From Arthrobacter sp. B6 (GTDB lineage Bacteria > Actinomycetota > Actinomycetes > Actinomycetales > Micrococcaceae): a stretch of DNA of 64,000 nucleotides. The stretch is taken from positions 1 to 64,000 of the forward strand of contig NZ_KV467168.1 in NCBI RefSeq assembly GCF_001663775.1, written 5' to 3'. Of the stretch, positions 29,775-37,629 are shown piece after piece (the stretch's first letter is position 1; the number at the start of each line of letters is the position of its first letter). A model generated the notes under the pieces. That model did no database searches. It was not told the DNA's origin and was given only the letters and a program-made list of their open reading frames with translations. The position numbers and the translations under genes are program-made.

Positions 29775-31010
29775 TCAGGCAGGGTACGACGGCGGCACCC
29801 ACCGGGCGTCCGCGGCCCACCGTTCCATCGGACCTTCGGCTGCGGCGAACCACGCTTCCTTGGCTGCAGCGTAGGCGGCGGTGGACGGATCGGCGGCGTG
29901 AAGTTCCGCGAGGCGGCGTTTGAGTGCGAGGTAGTCCGCCGCGGCGTCCGGGTCGGCGCGAAGCCAGTCCCGGAAACACAGCGCGAACCGCCACCCGGCG
30001 GAACCTGCAGCCCTGACATGCAGGTTGACGGCCTGGCCGGGGTCGGCGCTGGCGTGGAAGCGTTTCGCCCACGCGGCGGCGTCCGGGTGGGCCGGCTTGG
30101 GAATGTCCGCGGTGATGCCAGGCACGCGGGGGTACCCCGCGGCAGCCAGGACCGGCTCCAGCGGGTCCGCTGCGGCCAGGGCCGGGACGGTCAGCTGCAG
30201 GTCAAGAACGTCCTTTGCGTCCAGGCCTGGAACCGACGTGGAGCCAATGTGGTCCACGCCCAGGACCGTGCCGGCGCCGTCCTGCCCCGCATTCTTCCGG
30301 AGCGCCACGCGGATCCTGGCCATCTGCCGCTCTGCGTCCTGGGGCCACTCAGCGCGCGGACGGTGCAGTACCGGCCCGCCCGGGCGCTCGGCTGGAGTGT
30401 TCATCGTCAGGTTCCGTGCAAACGGGACAAGCCGTTCTGCCCAAAGCGCGTCCACCTGGGCCAGCAGCCCGTCGATCGGGCCGGAGTTGTCCAATACGAC
30501 GTCCGCTGCAGCCAGCCGTTCGTCGCGGGAGGCCTGGGCAGCCATGCGCGAACGGGCCTCATCGGCGGTCATGCCGCGGTGTTCCAGCATCCGCCCGAGT
30601 CGGACATCGTCCGGGGCGTCCACAACAATCACCAGATGGAAGTCGCTGCCTTGGCCGGTCTCCACAAGCAGCGGAATGTCCTGGACTATGACGGCACCGT
30701 CAGCTGCTGAGGCAACGATGCCGGCGGCAGCTTCGCGGACCAGCGGATGCACGATGCCGTTCAGCACGGCCCGCTGCGCGGTGTTCCCGAAGACCACGGC
30801 ACCAAGCCGGGCGCGGTCCAGACGTCCGGCGGCATCCAGCATTTCCTGCCCAAACGCTTCCACCACACGTGCCAGTCCCGGCGTTCCCGGTTCGACCACG
30901 TCCCTGGCCAAGGCGTCTGCGTCCACCAGCACTGCACCCAGCTCGGCGAATCGTGAGGCGACTACGGACTTCCCAGAGGCGATGCCGCCCGTCAAACCGA
31001 TCTTCAGCAC
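29775..31010 (-). CDS. coaE: Dephospho-CoA kinase fused to a GrpB-like domain
   Basis: This 411-residue protein has an N-terminal dephospho-CoA kinase (about 1-200, P-loop GLTGGIASGKS) that phosphorylates dephospho-CoA in the last step of coenzyme A synthesis. A C-terminal GrpB/UPF0157 domain (about 225-395, VDHIGSTSVPGLDAKDVLD) has a nucleotidyltransferase-like fold. This fusion is known in actinobacteria such as mycobacteria; the GrpB role is unclear. GTG 31010 is chosen because TACGCT stands 6 nt upstream and the longer frame would run through a tandem repeat. Confidence 0.93.
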   Translation of the reverse strand: MLKIGLTGGIASGKSVVASRFAELGAVLVDADALARDVVEPGTPGLARVVEAFGQEMLDAAGRLDRARLGAVVFGNTAQRAVLNGIVHPLVREAAAGIVASAADGAVIVQDIPLLVETGQGSDFHLVIVVDAPDDVRLGRMLEHRGMTADEARSRMAAQASRDERLAAADVVLDNSGPIDGLLAQVDALWAERLVPFARNLTMNTPAERPGGPVLHRPRAEWPQDAERQMARIRVALRKNAGQDGAGTVLGVDHIGSTSVPGLDAKDVLDLQLTVPALAAADPLEPVLAAAGYPRVPGITADIPKPAHPDAAAWAKRFHASADPGQAVNLHVRAAGSAGWRFALCFRDWLRADPDAAADYLALKRRLAELHAADPSTAAYAAAKEAWFAAAEGPMERWAADARWVPPSYPA

Positions 31011-31016
31011 CCCACC

Positions 31017-31022
31017 AGCGTA
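31017..31022 (-). promoter_or_regulatory. -10 hexamer of a leaderless coaE promoter
   Basis: TACGCT on the minus strand ends 6 nt before the coaE GTG and fixes the start. Confidence 0.55.
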
Positions 31023-31026
31023 GTCC

Positions 31027-31158
31027 CCACCGCCCCCTGAACTCGCTGCGCTCGCCCAGGGAACCCTGGCGGCGTGGGCCCACCCACCGCCCCCTGGCAT
31101 CGCTGCGCTCGCCCAGGGAACCCTGGCGGCGTGGGCCCACCCACCGCCCCCTGGCACC
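31027..31158. repeat. 57-bp tandem repeat between coaE and the IMPACT gene
   Basis: Two complete 57-bp copies (31027-31083 and 31084-31140) and a third partial copy (from 31141) lie head to tail in the divergent intergenic region. Copies 1 and 2 differ at about four positions. Each holds the palindrome CCAGGGAACCCTGG. They lie upstream of both divergent promoters. Confidence 0.9.
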
Positions 31159-31181
31159 GCGGCGCGAGCCGAGGGCCGGAC

Positions 31182-31187
31182 TAGACT
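31182..31187 (+). promoter_or_regulatory. -10 hexamer of a leaderless promoter for the IMPACT gene
   Basis: TAGACT ends 6 nt before the GTG at 31194. No ribosome-binding site is present. Confidence 0.55.
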
Positions 31188-31193
31188 TGGGCG

Positions 31194-31883
31194 GTGCAAG
31201 AGGAAGAAAGCAGGGCGGCGACCTACACCACGCTTGCGGCGGGACCGGAGTTCCGGCACGAGATCGAGATCAAACGGTCCAGGTTCATCACGGTGCTGCG
31301 CCGCACGGCCAGCGAGGAGGCCGCCCGGGACCTGGTGGCAAGCCTCCGCCGTGAGTACCACGATGCCCGCCACCACTGCTCTGCCTTTGTCCTGGGACCG
31401 GACCGGGAGGTCCAGCGGTCCAGTGACGACGGCGAACCGTCCGGCACGGCGGGCATCCCCATGCTGGAAGCACTCATCAAACGGGAAACCACGCCGGGAG
31501 CCGCGGACCTCAGCGACGTCAGTGCCGTCGTCGTGCGCTATTTTGGCGGCATCCTGCTGGGGGCGGGCGGACTGGTGCGCGCCTACTCAGAGTCCGTGTC
31601 CTCAGCACTGGCCCTCGCGCCGCTGGTCAGGCGTCGCCGGCTGCGGATCTGCGATACCCCCGTTCCCCACGCCGCCGCGGGCCGGCTGGAGAACGACCTG
31701 CGGGCGGCGGGATTCGTCATGGCGGAAACGGGCTATCGCGCCCAGGATACCGTCCTGCGCCTTGCCATCCCGGACCAGCCGGCAGAAATAGCCGCCGCCG
31801 CGGAACGGGTCCTCTCCCTCACCGCCGGGAAAGCCGTGCTCACCCCCGGCGGAACGGAGTGGATCGATGTCCCGCTCCCCTGA
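31194..31883 (+). CDS. IMPACT/YigZ family protein (UPF0029)
   Basis: This 229-residue protein has the family core SDDGEPSGTAGIPML (about 82-96) and VVVRYFGGILLGAGGLVRAY (about 115-134), typical of YigZ/IMPACT proteins, with a C-terminal ferredoxin-like domain. Eukaryotic IMPACT regulates the Gcn2 kinase; bacterial function is unknown, possibly nucleic-acid binding. It overlaps the following GNAT gene by 17 bases. Confidence 0.9.
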   Translation: MQEEESRAATYTTLAAGPEFRHEIEIKRSRFITVLRRTASEEAARDLVASLRREYHDARHHCSAFVLGPDREVQRSSDDGEPSGTAGIPMLEALIKRETTPGAADLSDVSAVVVRYFGGILLGAGGLVRAYSESVSSALALAPLVRRRRLRICDTPVPHAAAGRLENDLRAAGFVMAETGYRAQDTVLRLAIPDQPAEIAAAAERVLSLTAGKAVLTPGGTEWIDVPLP

Positions 31884-32358
31884 TGTCCGCCTGGCGGACG
31901 TCGACGAGCCAACCCTGGAGCGACTCTTGGAACTGGCCCTTCGCGACGCGTCCCCGGACGAAGTCACGCCGCCGCTCGGCGGGAACGGCTGGAATGCGGA
32001 ACGGATGGACTGGTTCCGCGCTTACCACCGGTCTGCGGCGGCAGGCCTGGACGGCCCGGCCCAGGAAAGGAGCTGGGTGGTTCTCTGCAACGGCAGCCCC
32101 GCGGGCTCGATCAGGCTGAAGCGCACGGGGCCAGGAACGGCAGAGACCGGCATTTGGCTGGGACGCCGCTACCGTGGCCGCGGTGTCGGCGCCGCCGCAC
32201 TGGGCCTGGTCCTGGTGGAAAGCCGCCGGGCCGGGCTGGGGCAGGTCACCGCGCAGACCACGGCGGGCAATGTGGCTGCCCAGCGCCTCCTCACCGCGGC
32301 TGGGGCGTTCCTGACGCACGACGACGGCGGCGCGGTGAGTGCCGCCGTCGTCCTCTAA
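31867..32358 (+). CDS. GNAT-family N-acetyltransferase
   Basis: This 163-residue protein has the GNAT core IWLGRRYRGRGVGAAALGLV (about 98-117) with the acetyl-CoA loop RGRGVG, and the N-V-A-A-Q-R-L-L segment that usually precedes the last strand. It resembles RimJ/RimL-type enzymes. Translational overlap with the IMPACT gene suggests a two-gene operon. A 12-bp inverted repeat (32320-32331 with 32341-32352) sits over its last codons and might act as a weak terminator. Confidence 0.85.
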   Translation: MSRSPDVRLADVDEPTLERLLELALRDASPDEVTPPLGGNGWNAERMDWFRAYHRSAAAGLDGPAQERSWVVLCNGSPAGSIRLKRTGPGTAETGIWLGRRYRGRGVGAAALGLVLVESRRAGLGQVTAQTTAGNVAAQRLLTAAGAFLTHDDGGAVSAAVVL

Positions 32359-32488
32359 AAAGGGGCGCCGCCGGAGTGCGTCATTTTCAGCGGGCACCCC
32401 TGATGCGAAACCCGCAATTGCAGGACGGGCCAGGGCTGACGAGGCCAAAAGTCACGCATTTCCGTCGGCCCGGGCCTGCTCTTAAGCA

Positions 32489-32521
32489 AGACAGGCCCCC
32501 GCGCGAGGCGGGGGCCTGTCT
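32489..32521 (-). terminator. Terminator-like hairpin downstream of rpsA
   Basis: A 14-bp GC-rich inverted repeat (32489-32502 with 32508-32521) has a 5-nt loop and lies 35 bases past the rpsA stop. On the minus strand it is followed by TGCTTAAG. Confidence 0.85.
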
Positions 32522-32555
32522 GTATCAGCCCGGGAAACCCGGGCCGCCGCGGCAA

Positions 32556-34031
32556 TTAGTTGCCGGTCAGCTTCTCGCGTAGAGCGGCAAGAGCCTCGTC
32601 CGAAGCAAGCGTGCCTGCACCGGTCTCGGCAGCAGCAGGCTCGGAGGAGTAGCTGGTGGTGCCGGAATCGCTGTCACCGGACGTTGCAGCTGCAGCGTCG
32701 TCGGCAGCGTGCTGGGCAACCTGCTTCTTGTGTGCTTCCCAGCGGGTCTGGGCGTCAGCGTACTGCTGCTCCCAGGTTGCGCGCTGGTTCTCGTAGCCTT
32801 CAAGCCACTCGTTGGACTCCGGGTCGAAGCCCTCCGGGTACTTGTAGTTGCCCTCTTCGTCGTACTCAGCGGCCATGCCGTAGAGAGCCGGATCGAATTC
32901 GGTGGACTCGGCGTCAACGCCCTCGTTGGCCTGCTTGAGGGAGAGGGAGATGCGGCGGCGCTCGAGGTCGATGTCGATGACCTTGACGAACAGCTCGTCA
33001 CCAACGGAGACAACCTGCTCAGCCAGCTCCACGTGGCGGACTGCCAGCTCGGAGATGTGCACGAGGCCTTCGATGCCGTCTTCAACGCGGACGAACGCAC
33101 CGAACGGAACGAGCTTGGTGACCTTACCCGGAACAACCTGGCCGAGGGCGTGGGTGCGGGCGAAGGTCTGCCACGGATCTTCCTGCGTAGCCTTGAGCGA
33201 CAGGGAAACACGCTCGCGGTCCAGGTCGACTTCGAGAACCTCGACGGTGACTTCCTGGCCAACTTCGACAACCTCGGACGGGTGGTCGATGTGCTTCCAG
33301 GACAGCTCGGAAACGTGAACGAGGCCGTCTACGCCGCCCAGGTCCACGAACGCACCGAAGTTGACGATGGAGGAAACGACGCCGGGACGGACCTGGCCCT
33401 TTTCCAGCTTGTTGAGGAACGTGGAGCGGACCTCGGACTGGGTCTGCTCGAGCCAGGCACGGCGGGACAGCACAACGTTGTTGCGGTTCTTGTCCAGCTC
33501 GATGATCTTGGCTTCGATCTGCTGACCGATGTACGGAGCAAGGTCGCGCACACGGCGCATCTCGACGAGGGATGCGGGCAGGAAGCCGCGCAGACCGATG
33601 TCGAGGATAAGACCACCCTTGACAACCTCGATGACGGTACCGGTGACAACACCGTCTTCTTCCTTGACCTTCTCGATATCGCCCCAGGCACGCTCGTACT
33701 GAGCGCGCTTCTTGGAGAGGATCAGGCGGCCTTCTTTGTCTTCCTTGGTGAGCACCAGGGCTTCGACCTGATCGCCAACGGAGACGACGTCTCCGGGATC
33801 AACGTCGTGCTTGATGGAAAGCTCGCGGGAGGGGATGACACCTTCGGTCTTGTAACCGATGTCGAGCAGAACTTCATCGCGGTCGACCTTGACGACGGTA
33901 CCTTCGACGAGGTCTCCGTCGTTGAAGTACTTGATGGTGGCGTCGACTGCTGCGAGGAAGTCCTCAGCGGTACCGATGTCGTTAATCGCGACTACGGGGG
34001 TACCGGGCTTCTCGGTGGAGGTGATGGTCAT
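32556..34031 (-). CDS. rpsA: 30S ribosomal protein S1
   Basis: This 491-residue protein has four S1 RNA-binding repeats (about 36-105, 123-190, 208-277 and 294-363; one example is [27 protein letters not shown]). The first repeat is divergent, and an acidic, low-complexity tail follows (about 365-491). Four repeats rather than the six of E. coli is the norm in actinobacteria. It helps mRNA binding on the 30S subunit. It has a strong promoter about 160 bases upstream and its own terminator. Confidence 0.96.
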   Translation of the reverse strand: [491 protein letters not shown]

Positions 34032-34186
34032 GTAGTAGGGGCTCCGTTGTGGATAGTTAGTCGGTCAGGCAAACCACCGCGCCCGCGTTATGGAACGCAG
34101 GCGCAGGTCTCGGCAGATCGCAAGGATCTGCCGGGTCATCCTGATTTTGTGGATTCTAGAAACGTGCACGTAGTACACGCCCGTTT

Positions 34187-34216
34187 ATTCTAGTCGCAGG
34201 GGCCAACACGGGTCAA
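34187..34216 (-). promoter_or_regulatory. Strong sigma-70-type promoter of rpsA
   Basis: On the minus strand TTGACC (34211-34216) and TAGAAT (34187-34192) are separated by 18 bases, the best -35/-10 pair I see in the window. Transcription would begin near 34180, giving a leader of about 150 bases that contains a CGGCAGATC/GATCTGCCG hairpin. Confidence 0.75.
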
Positions 34217-34257
34217 AGCGCATGCCACTGCCCGCCTGTTTACGGGCGATGGCTCTT

Positions 34258-35478
34258 TTACGTACTCAGCTCCCGCGCCTGAGCGCGGACTTCCATGATG
34301 GCTTCGCGTTCAAGTGTCCACGACACCCCGACCCCAAACACCAATGACCAGAAGTATGGTCCTAGTCCAAGCATTGAAAGGTCCGAGACCGCCACGGCGA
34401 AGGCCACCAGTGGCCCAAAGGTCAAGGGTCCACTGCTGATCCGCTTCAAAGCCATCGCCAGAACGCCGATGACGGCGAGGCCTGCGATTGCCACCAGCAG
34501 CTCCAATGGCAGGACCCCGGCCACGTCGGCGGCATAAGCCGCGAGCGGAGTCATCGCGAGGAAAATGGCATAGGCCAGCACCACCGCCCTATGCCTGTAT
34601 CGGTGCGGACCGGCGTCTGGCCCCGCGACAATGGCGGTGGCCGGGAGGGAAAGAGACAGCCCGGCCGGACCCAGGAACGACGAGGCCATTGTGCCCAAGC
34701 CGCTCACATAGCCAAGAACGCGGGCCGGTGGACGGTACTGCTCACCCCGCAGGAAGATCAGGGAGGGGACGTTGGACTGCAGGACAATCAGGACAACCAT
34801 GACCGGGGTGGCAGTCAGAATCGCGTTCCACGTAAAAACAAGCGGTGTCAGGACGGGAAGTGACGGCTCACTGGCCCAGCCGGCGGTGCCGAACTTGCCC
34901 AGAATGGCCGCGGAGGCGATTCCCAGCACGAGGGCAAGGAAAATCGGAGGCACCCGGCTGTCGAGGTACTTCCGTCCCAGGACGAATGCCAGGAAAGCAA
35001 CCCCAATCACTGCGGGCTCGGAACCCATCACGCTGAAAACGCCGGCGACGAACGGCAGTGTGGAACCCGCCAAAAGGCCAATCACCACCGGCTCCGGGAT
35101 CAGTTGGGCCAAGTGCCCTGCAAGCCCCAACGCCGTGATAGCGACCACTGCCACACCGGCCACCATTGAGGCCCCCGCGAGTTCCCCGAAAGGCAAGCGT
35201 CCTTGAAGGGAAACGATGAAGATCAGGACAAAGATATTGCCGGTGAGGAGCAGCGGCTGCCGGAAATAGAGCGTCAGAACTATGCCCAGGACGCATGGGA
35301 ACGTATAGATCGTCATGATCCAGGCGGTCACCTGCCCGTCCGCCAGGTTCAACTGCTCCGTGCCAGAAAGTGGTACCGCGATCAACGATGTGGCAAGAGT
35401 GACCATGGCCAGGCCGATCCCGAGGGACTGGGACCATTCCCGAAACCGTGAAGAACGATTTTCCGAGCCCGCTGTCAT
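34258..35478 (-). CDS. BenE-family benzoate/H+ symporter-like transporter
   Basis: This 406-residue membrane protein has about 12 hydrophobic segments and the BenE family pattern (IAVPLSGTEQLNLADGQVTAW near 33-53, and SLSLPATAIVAGPDAGP near 275). Characterised members take up benzoate with protons. No aromatic-degradation genes are nearby, so the substrate is uncertain. A weak hairpin at about 34232-34250 lies just past its stop. Confidence 0.85.
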   Translation of the reverse strand: MTAGSENRSSRFREWSQSLGIGLAMVTLATSLIAVPLSGTEQLNLADGQVTAWIMTIYTFPCVLGIVLTLYFRQPLLLTGNIFVLIFIVSLQGRLPFGELAGASMVAGVAVVAITALGLAGHLAQLIPEPVVIGLLAGSTLPFVAGVFSVMGSEPAVIGVAFLAFVLGRKYLDSRVPPIFLALVLGIASAAILGKFGTAGWASEPSLPVLTPLVFTWNAILTATPVMVVLIVLQSNVPSLIFLRGEQYRPPARVLGYVSGLGTMASSFLGPAGLSLSLPATAIVAGPDAGPHRYRHRAVVLAYAIFLAMTPLAAYAADVAGVLPLELLVAIAGLAVIGVLAMALKRISSGPLTFGPLVAFAVAVSDLSMLGLGPYFWSLVFGVGVSWTLEREAIMEVRAQARELST

Positions 35479-35623
35479 GACTTCCGTTCGGAATCTGCCT
35501 CATGTGACTGGTTGAGATGACCGTTTTCCCTGCGGTGCCCACCCTACTCTTCGCCCGCATTGGGTGGAATCATCGCACCGTCTCCGGGCCGCAGCTTGGG
35601 TCGAGCTGTGTTCTGTTTTGGCC

Positions 35624-36931
35624 CTAGAAGTGCGTGAGGCAGTGCGTGGCGCGCTCCACCGCGAACATCTGCCGCGCCCGCAGCGCCGCACCCCGGGTGC
35701 TTTCCCGGATCCTGCCGGCGGCAGCCAGCGTCACAGGGCAGACCGCGCCCAGGTAGATCGAGGACAACGCTGAGATGTCCAGGACCAGGTCCGCAGGCGC
35801 TTCGTTGCCCTCCTGAGGGCCGGGCACGACGGCGGCCTGGCCGCCGGTGACCTCCAGGGCGTAAGTCCCAGCGGTGAGACCCAGCGGATCCAGTACCTCA
35901 AGCACGAGCCTGCCGTCCACTGGATAATGCCTGGCCTCCAATGCTTTGGCGGCATCCAGGATCCGGAGCCAGAGCATGTCCCTGCCGTCCGAGGACTCGA
36001 TGCAGCGAGGATCGGCCAGCGCCCACGCCAGCGGATCATCCACCGGCGCCTCATCCCAGGTGACTCGTTCCACCAGGTCGATAGCGCCCAGGAACTGCCA
36101 CAGTTCCAGGTACGCCTCATTTGTGGCGGCCACCAGGTCAACCACTTCCACGGTGTAGGGCTTGGTGTCCCAGCCCAGGAACTTGTAGGAGACGTAGCCG
36201 TCCACGGTGGCGTTGGGCCCGTAGTGCAGCGCCACCTTGACGGTGGGATCCTCCTTGCCGTCCCGGCCCAGGGATCCTGAGGCCAGCTGGCGGTACCACT
36301 CCTGGCGGCCGATCGATCCCGGCGTCACGCGGTGAACGCGGTCAAAGATTTCCGGCGCCACGTCCAGAAGGACCTTCGGATCAGCCACCTCAACTGTGCC
36401 GACAGCCTGGTGGTTCAGCTGGAACCGTGCAGTGGTATCAACCTTGACAGTTCGTTCGAAGCTGGCCACGCCATAGCCGAACCGGCCGTAAATGGACCCT
36501 TCCGAAGCGGTCAGGGCGGCCATCGCAAGGCCGTCACGGCGGGCCAAATCCAGGTCCTCGGACATCATCCGGCGCAGCAGTCCGCGGCGACGGTGCGACG
36601 TCCGGACAGTCACAGCAGTGACCATCTGGGTTTCCAGCATCCGGCCGAAGCCGATGTTAAGGGTCTTGCGGAGCGTGCCGAACGTGGCCACCGGCACGTC
36701 GGCAGGAAGTGACCGCGGGGCCACCTCACCGGTCTGGTACGCCCCCGTCAGGACGCGGCGGTCGGCCCGGTAGGTGGCCAGGGACTTCGCGATGTGTTCC
36801 GGGCTCCGGGTGGATTCGTGAAAGCCAAAGGCAACAGCCTTTACCCATTTTTCGGCTTCGGCGTATCCCTGCTCATCCTCTGACGCTGCGTTGAAGCGCC
36901 GGATTTCATAGTTTCCACTCAGTTCAGCCAC
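35624..36931 (-). CDS. Eis-like GNAT N-acetyltransferase
   Basis: This 435-residue protein has the tripartite Eis layout. The N-terminal GNAT domain (about 1-145) has the acetyl-CoA loop VRTSHRRRGLLRRMM; the middle GNAT-like domain ends near residue 290; a C-terminal SCP2-like domain (about 300-435) ends in LTHF, with the terminal carboxylate expected to act in catalysis. Mycobacterial Eis acetylates aminoglycosides at several amines; resistance activity is not claimed here. GTG 36931 is chosen over TTG 36949 because TAGGCT lies 7 nt upstream of it. Confidence 0.88.
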   Translation of the reverse strand: MAELSGNYEIRRFNAASEDEQGYAEAEKWVKAVAFGFHESTRSPEHIAKSLATYRADRRVLTGAYQTGEVAPRSLPADVPVATFGTLRKTLNIGFGRMLETQMVTAVTVRTSHRRRGLLRRMMSEDLDLARRDGLAMAALTASEGSIYGRFGYGVASFERTVKVDTTARFQLNHQAVGTVEVADPKVLLDVAPEIFDRVHRVTPGSIGRQEWYRQLASGSLGRDGKEDPTVKVALHYGPNATVDGYVSYKFLGWDTKPYTVEVVDLVAATNEAYLELWQFLGAIDLVERVTWDEAPVDDPLAWALADPRCIESSDGRDMLWLRILDAAKALEARHYPVDGRLVLEVLDPLGLTAGTYALEVTGGQAAVVPGPQEGNEAPADLVLDISALSSIYLGAVCPVTLAAAGRIRESTRGAALRARQMFAVERATHCLTHF

Positions 36932-36938
36932 AATGCCG

Positions 36939-36944
36939 AGCCTA
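36939..36944 (-). promoter_or_regulatory. -10 hexamer of a leaderless promoter for the Eis-like gene
   Basis: TAGGCT on the minus strand ends 7 nt before the GTG at 36931 and decides the start. Confidence 0.55.
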
Positions 36945-37000
36945 ACCAATCCATCCGGCGCCTGGCCAGCAACAACACGCCCGCGCCGGCACGAGGTGGA

Positions 37001-37612
37001 TCAGATCTTCCGCACGGGCTGGCGCAGGATGGTCTTAAGTTTTTCCGGCGCTACCCTGCGGGCGTCGCTGAGGTAGATCTCATGATGCGGGCCAGCGAAT
37101 CCGAAGCCGTTAGCCGGCATGAACTCATGGTGCAGGCGATGCAGCGTTGGCGCCTCGTCGTCGTAGCTGCCGATATGCAGGATCTGCACCGAGAGCCCTT
37201 CGTCGAGGGTTTCAAGGCGGAGCAGGTCCAGCCCGGGAACGTTCTTCGCCGCAGCCTTCGTGATGCCGTCCTGCACGTCGGCGCGTCCGATCCAGTCCGG
37301 CTGCGGAATCATCATGGTCCACTTCCAGCTGTCCTTGTCGCCCCGGGTAAAGGCACCCGGATCGTCTGCTGTCCACAGCCCCTCCAGCGGCCCGACAACG
37401 TAGTCCCGGCCAGCGTGCTTGCTGGCGAACTTCACGGTGTAGGAGACCGAATACAGCGCTTCCAGGGCGGCGGCGTAGGCGGGGGCCGTCCCCGGGTTGC
37501 CCTGCCCGTCCAGCATCAGGTACTTCAGGGGCGGGACGGTTACCACCTCGAAGTCACCGGCTCGGGGCGTGTACAGTTCCTTGAACTGTTTCCTGACGTC
37601 GTACTTGTCCAC
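37001..37612 (-). CDS. GyrI-like domain protein
   Basis: This 203-residue protein matches the GyrI-like small-molecule-binding family found alone or as the effector domain of MarR/AraC regulators (RDYVVGPLEGLWTADD, DEGLSVQILHIGSYDDEAPT, FAGPHHEIYLSDARRV). It has no DNA-binding domain. Stand-alone members bind or hydrolyse diverse small molecules; no function is assigned. It follows polA by 17 bases at a GTG start, so it may be co-transcribed with a gene further upstream or initiated inside the gap; that is unresolved. Confidence 0.85.
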   Translation of the reverse strand: MDKYDVRKQFKELYTPRAGDFEVVTVPPLKYLMLDGQGNPGTAPAYAAALEALYSVSYTVKFASKHAGRDYVVGPLEGLWTADDPGAFTRGDKDSWKWTMMIPQPDWIGRADVQDGITKAAAKNVPGLDLLRLETLDEGLSVQILHIGSYDDEAPTLHRLHHEFMPANGFGFAGPHHEIYLSDARRVAPEKLKTILRQPVRKI

Positions 37613-37629
37613 CGCGCCCCGCCCCGCTC

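Noticed and set aside
31027..31158. CRISPR-like array
   Set aside because: The 57-bp units are contiguous with no unique spacers and no cas genes nearby.
31011..31376. N-terminal extension of coaE through the tandem repeat (frame open to 31376)
   Set aside because: It would encode a repeated Gly/Ala/Trp segment before the P-loop and cross the divergent IMPACT gene; GTG 31010 has a promoter hexamer at the right place.
32320..32352. Independent terminator for the IMPACT-GNAT operon
   Set aside because: The 12-bp stem lies in the last codons of the GNAT gene with no T-run after it; GC-rich codon repeats explain it as well. Noted in the GNAT entry only.
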